In this document: positions 1-5,282 of the stretch, piece by piece
Position numbering within the stretch: position 1 is the first letter of the stretch
Layout of the letters: the number at the start of each line of letters is the position of its first letter
From: JBQTJJ01 sp052387235
Lineage (GTDB): Bacteria; Actinomycetota; Acidimicrobiia; Acidimicrobiales; GCA-2861595
Direction: 5' to 3'
Length of the DNA: 5,520 bases
Assembly (NCBI GenBank): GCA_052387235.1
Contig: JBQTJJ010000013.1
Span: forward strand, 1-5,520
Notes under the pieces: generated by a model
The model's input: only the letters and a program-made list of their open reading frames with translations
Database searches by the model: none
Told to the model about the DNA's origin: nothing
Position numbers and translations under genes: made by a program

Positions 1-3
1 TTG

Positions 4-81
4 TGGTCGGGCTGGGGAGATTTGAACTCCCGACCTCTTGACCCCCAGTCAAGCGCGCTAACCAAGCTGCGCTACAGCCCG
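4..81 (-). tRNA. tRNA-Pro, anticodon GGG, with encoded CCA
   Basis: Read on the minus strand, the sequence folds into a full cloverleaf. The 7-bp acceptor stem pairs 75-81 with 8-14. The D stem is GCGC/GCGC (69-72 with 55-58). The anticodon stem is CTTGA/TCAAG (49-53 with 37-41) around the loop CTGGGGG (42-48), giving anticodon GGG at 44-46, which reads the proline codon CCC. The T stem is GGGAG/CTCCC with loop TTCAAAT at 20-26. The C1-G72 pair and A73 are the known identity marks of bacterial tRNA-Pro. The 3' CCA is encoded at 4-6. All stems pair without mismatch, so it looks functional. It lies 79 nt downstream of the last protein gene in the same direction. The sequence beyond its 3' end, where tRNA-targeting elements would integrate, is outside the window. 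Confidence 0.97.
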
Positions 82-91
82 TGACGCCCCG

Positions 92-120
92 AGCGTAGCC
101 GCCCGCCGGCCGGGCCGAAA
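92..120 (-). promoter_or_regulatory. Possible promoter for tRNA-Pro
   Basis: On the minus strand, TACGCT (92-97) fits the actinobacterial -10 pattern TAnnnT. It ends 10 nt before the tRNA 5' end, which would leave a leader of a few bases. A poor -35 candidate, TTTCGG (115-120), lies 17 nt upstream. The -35 match is weak, and the stretch 82-160 holds no other feature apart from a short GC stem at 101-115. The tRNA could instead be processed from the upstream operon transcript. This is inference from spacing and hexamers only. Confidence 0.3.
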
Positions 121-160
121 CGCGAGAGCCGACGGGTCAGCAGCGGTCAGGGACTCGTGC

Positions 161-373
161 CTACAGGCGCCCGACCAGCCACACCACGCCCTGCACGGCC
201 CGCCAGCCGAGGTAGAGCACCGTTGCCAGCACCAGCAGCTTGAAGTGCCATGGGACCTCCGGCTCGTCCGTCCCCGCCGCATCGGTGAGCACCCGGCCAC
301 ACCCCGGGCACTCCCCCGCCGTGCCCATGCTGGTGGGCGTGAGGAAGCGGCTGCACTCCTCGCACCACGGCAC
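161..373 (-). CDS. Small zinc-ribbon, single-pass membrane protein
   Basis: This 70-residue protein begins at GTG. I know no assigned function. Two CxxC pairs (Cys4/Cys7 in CEEC, Cys22/Cys25 in CPGC) form a likely zinc ribbon of about 25 residues. A short Asp/Glu-containing linker (31-40) follows, then a hydrophobic helix at about 45-68 that ends almost at the C-terminus. The layout suggests a cytoplasmic metal-binding head tethered by a C-terminal anchor. The start is the first GTG after the upstream stop, only 6 nt away, and it places the Cys pair right at the N-terminus. No good Shine-Dalgarno is visible, so translation is probably coupled to the HMG-CoA lyase gene. It lies in the same frame as that gene, so a single TAA stop and two sense codons separate the two proteins. 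The intact Cys pattern and clean helix argue for a real gene rather than a chance frame. Confidence 0.75.
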   Translation of the reverse strand: MPWCEECSRFLTPTSMGTAGECPGCGRVLTDAAGTDEPEVPWHFKLLVLATVLYLGWRAVQGVVWLVGRL

Positions 374-379
374 CGTCCG

Positions 380-1267
380 TTACCCAGTGGCCAGCCGGCT
401 GCGGGGACCGGCCGCCGCCACCCGGCTCGGGACCGGGTGGCCGACCAGCTCGGCCGCCAGCCGGCTGGCGTCGAGGAGGCGGTCGAGGTCGACGCCGGTG
501 TCCACGCCGAGGTCGGCGAGGAGGTGGACCAGGTCCTCGGTGGCCAGATTGCCGGCGGCGCCGGTGGCGAAGGGGGATCCGCCCAGGCCGCCCACCGCCG
601 TGTCGAACCGGCGGACACCGCAGTTGTAGGCGGCGTAGGCGTTCACCAGCGCCGTGCCCCGGTTGTCGTGGAGGTGGAGGCCGATAGCGGCGCCCGTGCG
701 CTCCACCAGCGCCTCCACCCGGCGGGGGGTGGCCATGCCGGTGGTGTCGGCGTAGGTGAGGGTGGTGACGCCCTCGTCCAGCAGGCGCCGGCCCAGGGCG
801 TCGACCTCGGCCGGTTCGATGTCGCCCTCGTAGGGGGAGCCGAAGGCGCACGACACCACTGCGTCCACCGGGATCCGACGCCGGGCCAGGTGGGCGGCGG
901 CCCGGCCCGCCTCGGCCACCGACTCGTCGATGCTCATCCGGACGTTGCGCTCGTTGTAGGCGGGCGAGGCCGAGACGGTGAAGGTGACCTCGGAGCAGAA
1001 GGTGGCCCGCCTGGCCCCCTCCAGGTTGGGGACGAGGACGGCGTAGGAGACATGGGGGTCGGCGTCGCCGGCCAGGGCCGCCATCACCTCGCCGGCGCCG
1101 GCCATGGCGGGCACGGCCCGGGGCGACACGAAGGCGGCGGCCTCCACCGAGCGCAGCCCCGCCGCCACCAGGGCCCGTACCAGGCGGACCCGGCCCTCCA
1201 CCGGCACCGGCGCCTCCACCTGCAGCCCGTCGCGGGGGCAGACGTCGCGGATCGTCACCTCCGTCAT
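380..1267 (-). CDS. HMG-CoA lyase family protein (DRE-TIM metallolyase)
   Basis: The 295-residue protein has the usual length for bacterial 3-hydroxy-3-methylglutaryl-CoA lyase, which cleaves HMG-CoA to acetyl-CoA and acetoacetate in leucine breakdown. It is a single TIM barrel. Visible motifs are PRDGLQ (11-16, with the catalytic Arg12 and metal-ligand Asp13 positions), Glu42 before FVSP, the SAS/NERN region (99-108), SCAFGSPYEG (139-148), Asp174 in YADTTG, the metal-ligand pair His198/His200 in HLHDN, and Asn240 in GAAGN followed by ATED. Oddly, the loop normally written GLGGCPYA, whose Cys is catalytic in the human enzyme (Cys266), reads GLGGSPFA with Ser231; Cys174 of the human enzyme is also Ser here (Ser144). 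A related lyase or aldolase acting on another acyl-CoA is therefore possible. ATG overlaps the carboxyltransferase stop as ATGA and no Shine-Dalgarno is seen, which points to translational coupling. The shared operon supports a role in branched-chain acyl-CoA catabolism. Confidence 0.9.
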   Translation of the reverse strand: MTEVTIRDVCPRDGLQVEAPVPVEGRVRLVRALVAAGLRSVEAAAFVSPRAVPAMAGAGEVMAALAGDADPHVSYAVLVPNLEGARRATFCSEVTFTVSASPAYNERNVRMSIDESVAEAGRAAAHLARRRIPVDAVVSCAFGSPYEGDIEPAEVDALGRRLLDEGVTTLTYADTTGMATPRRVEALVERTGAAIGLHLHDNRGTALVNAYAAYNCGVRRFDTAVGGLGGSPFATGAAGNLATEDLVHLLADLGVDTGVDLDRLLDASRLAAELVGHPVPSRVAAAGPRSRLATG

Positions 1268-2820
1268 ACGGGCGGCACGCCGTGGCGCTTGTCGGTGAGG
1301 GTGCGGTCCTTTCCCTCGGCCAGGGCCAGGCGGGCGACGATCTCGGCCCGGAGGTCCTCGGGGCGCACCACGGCGTCGATCACCAGGTCGGACGCCAGGC
1401 GCAGCAGGTCGACGCCGGCCTCGTACTCGGCCCGCTTGTCGGCCACGAAGGCGGCCCGCTCGGCCGGGTCCTCCAGCGCCGCGATGTGGTTGGCGTAGAC
1501 GGCGTTCACGGCCGGCTCCGGCCCCATCACCGCGATCTTGGCCGAGGGCAGGGCGATGCAGGCGTCGGGCTCGAAGGCCGGGCCGGCCATGGCGTAGAGG
1601 CCGGCGCCGTAGGCCTTGCGGACGATCACCGAGATCTTGGGGACGGTGGCCTCGGCCACGGCCGTGATCATCTTGGCGCCGTGGCGGATGATGCCCTCCC
1701 GCTCCACCTGGGTGCCGATCATGAAGCCGGGGACGTCGCACAGGAACACCAGCGGGATGTTGAAGGCGTCGCACCACCACACGAACCGCGCCACCTTGTC
1801 GGCCGAGTCGACGAACAGCACGCCACCCTTGCGGGCCGGGTTGTTGGCGACGATCCCGACGGCGCGGCCCTCCATCCGGGCCAGGGCCACGATCACCTCG
1901 GTGGCCCACAGCGGCTTGACCTCGAGGACGGACCCGTCGTCCACCAGGGCGGCGACGACCTCGTGCATGTCGTACCCGGCCCGCTCCGACTCGGGGATCA
2001 TGGCGGCGGTGAGCTCGGCGGCGGGGGGCTCGGGATCGGCCGCCGGCGGCCCCTCCCGCCACGACCCGGGGACGTAGGAGAACCAGCGCCGGGCCGCCTC
2101 GATGGCGGCGGCGTCGTCGGGGACCAGGTTGTCGCCGCAGCCCGACACCGAGGCGTGCATGCGGGCCCCGCCCATCTCCTCCAGCGTGGCCTTCTCGCCG
2201 ATCACGACCTCGGCCATCCGGGGCGAGCCGAGGTACATGGACGCGTTGCCCTCGACCATGAACACCACGTCGCAGAACGACGGGATGTAGGCGCCGCCGG
2301 CGGCCGACGGGCCGAACAGGCAGCAGACCTGGGGGACCTTCCCCGACAGCCGCACCTGGTTGTAGAAGATCCGGCCCGCGCCCCGTCGGCCCGGGAAGAG
2401 CTCGACCTGGTCGGTGATGCGGGCCCCGGCCGAGTCGACCAGCCAGAACACGGGCAGCTCGTGGGCCAGGGCGTACTCGGTGAGGCGCACCAGCTTCTCC
2501 ACCGTGCGGGCGCCCCACGAGCCGGCCTTGACGGTGGTGTCGTTGGCCATCACGCACACCGGCCGCCCGTCCACCGTGCCCCGGCCGGTCACGACGCCGT
2601 CGGCCGCCAGGTCGGTGGCGACGGCGTTGGCCAGCAGCCCGTCCTCGACGAACGAGCCCTCGTCGAGCAGCAGCGCCAGCCGCTCCCGCACGAACAGCTT
2701 GCCCTGGGCCGCCAGCTTCTCCCCGTACCGGTCGAGGTTGCCGCGCCGGGCCCGCTCGCCGGCGGCCACGACGGCCTCCGACGTCGACAACGGGCCGGAG
2801 CCTCCGGCGTCGTCGGCCAC
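1264..2820 (-). CDS. Acyl-CoA carboxylase, carboxyltransferase (beta) subunit
   Basis: The 518-residue protein has the typical length of stand-alone biotin-dependent carboxyltransferase beta subunits, which move carboxyl from carboxybiotin to an acyl-CoA in the cytoplasm. The N-terminal crotonase-fold half carries GKLFVRERLALLLDEGSF (40-57), DSAGARI (129-135) and the oxyanion loop GPSAAGGAYIP (170-180). A Pro/Ala-rich linker (about 251-272) leads to the C-terminal half with YDMHEVV (283-289), CDAFNIPL, DVPGFMIGT (362-370), EGIIRHGAK (375-383), RKAYGAGLYAM (401-411) and LPSAKIAVMGPE (424-435). The motifs from 350 to 405 look propionyl-CoA-carboxylase-like, and Asp419 aligns with the acyl-length Asp of Streptomyces PccB. 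The neighbouring HMG-CoA-lyase-like gene instead suggests methylcrotonyl-CoA, so the substrate is unresolved. The GTG start is chosen because AGGA lies 7 nt upstream and it follows the phosphatase stop by 2 nt. The open frame continues upstream but overlaps that gene. The biotin carboxylase/biotin carrier subunit is not in view. Confidence 0.93.
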   Translation of the reverse strand: MADDAGGSGPLSTSEAVVAAGERARRGNLDRYGEKLAAQGKLFVRERLALLLDEGSFVEDGLLANAVATDLAADGVVTGRGTVDGRPVCVMANDTTVKAGSWGARTVEKLVRLTEYALAHELPVFWLVDSAGARITDQVELFPGRRGAGRIFYNQVRLSGKVPQVCCLFGPSAAGGAYIPSFCDVVFMVEGNASMYLGSPRMAEVVIGEKATLEEMGGARMHASVSGCGDNLVPDDAAAIEAARRWFSYVPGSWREGPPAADPEPPAAELTAAMIPESERAGYDMHEVVAALVDDGSVLEVKPLWATEVIVALARMEGRAVGIVANNPARKGGVLFVDSADKVARFVWWCDAFNIPLVFLCDVPGFMIGTQVEREGIIRHGAKMITAVAEATVPKISVIVRKAYGAGLYAMAGPAFEPDACIALPSAKIAVMGPEPAVNAVYANHIAALEDPAERAAFVADKRAEYEAGVDLLRLASDLVIDAVVRPEDLRAEIVARLALAEGKDRTLTDKRHGVPPV

Positions 2821-2822
2821 CG

Positions 2823-3908
2823 TCAGGTCCTGCGGATGGCCAGGATGGCGACGTCGTCGCTCAGCGGCTCGGAGGCGAAGTCCCGGGCCGCCTCCAGCAG
2901 CCCCTTGCACAGCGAGGCCAGCTCCTCGCCCGGGTCCCGGCGCAGGATCTGGGCGATGCGCTCCTCCCCGAAGAGCTGGTCGCCGGACCGGGCCTCGGTG
3001 AGCCCGTCGGTGTACAGGAGCAGGACGTCGCCTGGGTCGAGGGCGATCTCCCGGCTGAAGTAGGAGCCCTTGGGGTCGAGGGTGAGCAGGGGCCCGGTGG
3101 AGCGCAGGGGGCGGACCTCGCGGTCGTGCCACACCCATGCCGGCGGGTGGCCGGCGGAAGCGAAGCGCAAGGTGGCGGCGGCCTGGTCGAACACCACCGT
3201 GCACAGCGACACCAGGTCCTCGGGCCGCCCCTGGGCCGACAGGACGATGTTGAGCTCCTCGATGGCCTGGGCGGGGTCGCGGTACTGGGTGAGAAAGACC
3301 CGCAGCAGGTACTTCACCTGGAAGGCGGTGATGGAGGGCTCGATGCCGTGCCCGGCCACGTCGCCGATGACGGCCGCCAGCCGGGTGGGCCCGTTCGGGA
3401 AGAGGTCGTAGAAGTCGCCGGCCATGGCGCCCATGCCGGGCTCGTAGAGATGGGCCACCTCGAAGCCCTGGATGTCGGGCAGGTCGTCGGGCGCCAGCCG
3501 GGCCGACCACCGCATGGGGGTGAGCTCGCTCTGCTGGTCCAGCACCTCCTGGGCCCTGCGCTCGAGGATCCACCGCTCCTCGGTGAGGCGGGCCTCGGCC
3601 AGGATCTGGCGGCCGAAGCGCAGCGAGAGGGCGACGGGCAGGAACAGCAGCACCATCGGGATGTCGAACTCGGGATCGCTGGAGAGGGAGCTGAACCCCA
3701 GCACCACGCCCAGCAGGACGTAGAGGAGCATGGTGTGGACCTCCTTGCGGAAGCCCAGGAGGGCGGCGGCCGCACCATGGCCACGGGCGCCCTCGCTGTG
3801 GGTGATGCGGCGCCAGGCCCGCTCCAGCCGGAACGCGGAGCGGCCCCAGACGACGGCGGCGACGAGGCAGCCGACGGCGACGACCAGGAGCACGGGCCGG
3901 TTCACCAT
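2823..3908 (-). CDS. Membrane-anchored PP2C/SpoIIE-type serine phosphatase
   Basis: The 361-residue protein resembles RsbU/SpoIIE phosphatases, which typically dephosphorylate STAS-domain anti-anti-sigma proteins in partner-switching control. The N-terminus has three hydrophobic helices (about 4-21, 57-75 and 82-98). The basic loop 22-56 and the catalytic tail would both be cytoplasmic by the positive-inside rule. A charged helical linker (about 100-130) leads to the PP2C domain (about 148-360) with all core motifs: GDFYDLF (164-170, Asp165), IGDVAGHG (181-188, Asp183), SAGHPPA (251-257), LLYTDGLTEARS (297-308, Asp301) and LSDDVAIL (349-356, Asp351/352). The metal-binding aspartates are all present, so it should be active. 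No GAF, PAS or receiver domain is fused, so any signal would come through the membrane part. No anti-sigma kinase or STAS partner lies in the window. It starts 36 nt after der and ends 2 nt before the carboxyltransferase start. ATG is supported by GAGGA just upstream. Confidence 0.92.
   Translation of the reverse strand: MVNRPVLLVVAVGCLVAAVVWGRSAFRLERAWRRITHSEGARGHGAAAALLGFRKEVHTMLLYVLLGVVLGFSSLSSDPEFDIPMVLLFLPVALSLRFGRQILAEARLTEERWILERRAQEVLDQQSELTPMRWSARLAPDDLPDIQGFEVAHLYEPGMGAMAGDFYDLFPNGPTRLAAVIGDVAGHGIEPSITAFQVKYLLRVFLTQYRDPAQAIEELNIVLSAQGRPEDLVSLCTVVFDQAAATLRFASAGHPPAWVWHDREVRPLRSTGPLLTLDPKGSYFSREIALDPGDVLLLYTDGLTEARSGDQLFGEERIAQILRRDPGEELASLCKGLLEAARDFASEPLSDDVAILAIRRT
2828..2831 (-). 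promoter_or_regulatory. Ribosome binding site of the carboxyltransferase gene
   Basis: AGGA on the minus strand lies 7 nt before the GTG at 2818-2820, within the last codons of the phosphatase gene. It settles the start, because the frame stays open for about 750 nt further upstream without another plausible site. Ribosomes terminating at the phosphatase TGA (2823-2825) would sit directly on this site, as expected for coupled translation. Confidence 0.6.
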
Positions 3909-3912
3909 GACG

Positions 3913-3917
3913 TCCTC
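3913..3917 (-). promoter_or_regulatory. Ribosome binding site of the PP2C phosphatase gene
   Basis: GAGGA on the minus strand sits 4 nt before the ATG at 3906-3908. It is the clearest Shine-Dalgarno in the window. The 36-nt gap after der leaves room for independent initiation, unlike the overlapped junctions elsewhere. No convincing -10 or -35 is seen in this gap. Confidence 0.6.
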
Positions 3918-3944
3918 ACGCTAGGTCGGCCTTCTCCGGCCGGC

Positions 3945-5282
3945 TCACCCATCGCGGCGGCGGACACGGAGCTTGAGGGGCGTGGGCCCGAACCCGAAGT
4001 GCTCGCGGATCTTGCGCTCCAGGTACCGCAGGTAGGGCTGCGGCAGCGTGCGGCTGGCGAAGAGGGTGAAGGTGGGCGGGTCGGTGGCGCCCTGGGTGGC
4101 GTAGAGGACGCGGCCGCCGGGAGAGGCATGGGCGGCCTGGGCCGCCTGGATCACCTTGTTGAGCTCGGCCGTGGGTATGCGGCGGTGGTAGGCGTCGATG
4201 GCCTGGTCGAGGGCGGGCAGGAGCTTGTGCACGCCCAGCCCGGTGCGCGCGCTCACCTTCAGCACCGGCGCGTACCCGAGGAACGAGAGGCGGTCGGCGA
4301 CCTGGCCCAGGACGTCGGCCCTGGCGGCGGCGTCGAGCGTCTCCCACTTGTTGAGCAGCAGGACCACCGGGCTGCCGGCGGCGTCGATGCGCTCGCCCAG
4401 CCGCTGGTCCTGGGCCGTGATCCCCTCGCCCGCGTCGATCACCAGCACGGCGGCGTCGGCCCGGTCGATGGCCTTGAGGGCCCGGACCAGGGAGTAGTAC
4501 TCGGGGCCCTCGCTGTTGCGGCTCTTGCGCCGCATGCCGGCGGTGTCGATGAGGCGGAGGGGGCCGCGCTCCGTCTCGATCAGGGTGTCGATGGCGTCCC
4601 GGGTGGTGCCGGGCATGTCGTGGACCACCGACCGCTCGTCGCCCACCAGCCGGTTGAACAGGGTGGACTTGCCCACGTTGGGCCGGCCCACGATGGCCAC
4701 GCTGGGCGGCTCGCCCTCGCCGTCCGGCCCGTCCTCGGTGGGATCGGCGGCGGTCGGCTCGACCTCCTCGGCGGGCAGCAGACCCACCACCTCGTCGAGC
4801 AGGTCGCCCACGCCGCGGCCGTGCAGCGCCGACACCGCCCACGGGTCACCGAGCCCGAGCCGGGTCAGCGACCAGGCGTCCGCCTCGCGGTGCTCGGAGT
4901 CCACCTTGTTGGCGACCAGGAGGACGGGCTTGCCGGACCGGCGCAGGAGGCGGGCCACCTGGAGGTCCTCGTCGGTGGCGCCCACCGCCGCGTCCACCAC
5001 CACGAGGAGGAGGTCGGCCTCGCCGATGGCCCGCTCGGCCTGGGCGCTGACCTGGCGGTCGAGGGGGTCGTCGCCGGCCAGCCAACCGCCCGTGTCGACC
5101 AGGGTGAACGGACGGCCGTTCCACTCCGCCTCCACGATCTTGCGGTCGCGGGTGACGCCGGGCCGCTCCTCGACGATGGCCTCGCGCCGTCCCAGGATGC
5201 GGTTCACGAGGGTGGACTTGCCCACGTTGGGCCGGCCCACCACCGCCACGACGGGACGGGTCGCGGCCCGGGTGGCGGTCAC
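3945..5282 (-). CDS. der: Ribosome assembly GTPase Der (EngA)
   Basis: The 445-residue protein has the usual Der length and its unique tandem G-domain layout. Der binds the 50S subunit and is needed for its late assembly. G-domain 1 has GRPNVGKS (16-23), the switch Thr44 in GVTRD, DTGG (63-66), NKVD (125-128) and SALHGRG (151-157). An acidic, Pro-rich linker (about 171-193) joins G-domain 2 with GRPNVGKS (199-206), GTTRD, DTAGMRRKS (246-254), NKWE (311-314) and SART (344-347). The C-terminal KH-like domain (about 360-445) has YATQGATDPPTF and FGFGPTPLKLRVRRR. All nucleotide-binding motifs are intact. The start is GTG, overlapping the upstream DUF512 stop as GTGA. No Shine-Dalgarno is visible, so translation is probably coupled. 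Later in-frame GTG codons (residues 12, 14 and 15) would cut the first strand before the P-loop. The two P-loop regions share a 32-nt identical DNA stretch. Confidence 0.98.
   Translation of the reverse strand: MTATRAATRPVVAVVGRPNVGKSTLVNRILGRREAIVEERPGVTRDRKIVEAEWNGRPFTLVDTGGWLAGDDPLDRQVSAQAERAIGEADLLLVVVDAAVGATDEDLQVARLLRRSGKPVLLVANKVDSEHREADAWSLTRLGLGDPWAVSALHGRGVGDLLDEVVGLLPAEEVEPTAADPTEDGPDGEGEPPSVAIVGRPNVGKSTLFNRLVGDERSVVHDMPGTTRDAIDTLIETERGPLRLIDTAGMRRKSRNSEGPEYYSLVRALKAIDRADAAVLVIDAGEGITAQDQRLGERIDAAGSPVVLLLNKWETLDAAARADVLGQVADRLSFLGYAPVLKVSARTGLGVHKLLPALDQAIDAYHRRIPTAELNKVIQAAQAAHASPGGRVLYATQGATDPPTFTLFASRTLPQPYLRYLERKIREHFGFGPTPLKLRVRRRDG
4660..4691. repeat. 32-nt direct repeat inside der, copy in G-domain 2
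   Basis: This stretch is base-for-base identical to 5209-5240 and encodes the second P-loop region of Der. Similarity continues less perfectly on the flank toward higher protein positions (CGGTT present in both). The copies are 549 nt apart, which is 183 codons, so they are in frame with each other. Confidence 0.95.
5209..5240. repeat. 32-nt direct repeat inside der, copy in G-domain 1
   Basis: This is the partner of 4660-4691 and encodes the first P-loop region. The protein motif is expected to recur in Der because the two G domains are ancient duplicates. Identity at every third codon position over the whole stretch is less expected, and may reflect narrow codon choice at high GC or gene conversion. 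Confidence 0.95.

Noticed and set aside
101..115. GC-rich inverted repeat before the tRNA, a possible terminator of the protein operon
   Set aside because: Only 5 bp of stem with a 5-nt loop and no following T-run. It may equally be chance within the putative tRNA promoter spacer.
245..1498. Long plus-strand open frame opposite the lyase gene (and a similar one at 1282-3063)
   Set aside because: Compositionally biased antisense shadows with no recognisable domains, each covering parts of several real genes on the other strand.
2821..3573. N-terminal extension of the carboxyltransferase frame upstream of 2820
   Set aside because: The extension is Arg/Pro/His-rich and overlaps the phosphatase coding sequence in another frame. 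The GTG at 2820 has a good Shine-Dalgarno and gives the family's normal length.
3927..3942. Hairpin with a 5-bp GC stem and 6-nt loop between der and the phosphatase, a possible terminator or attenuator
   Set aside because: The stem is short, no T tract follows in the direction of transcription, and such stems arise often by chance at this GC content.
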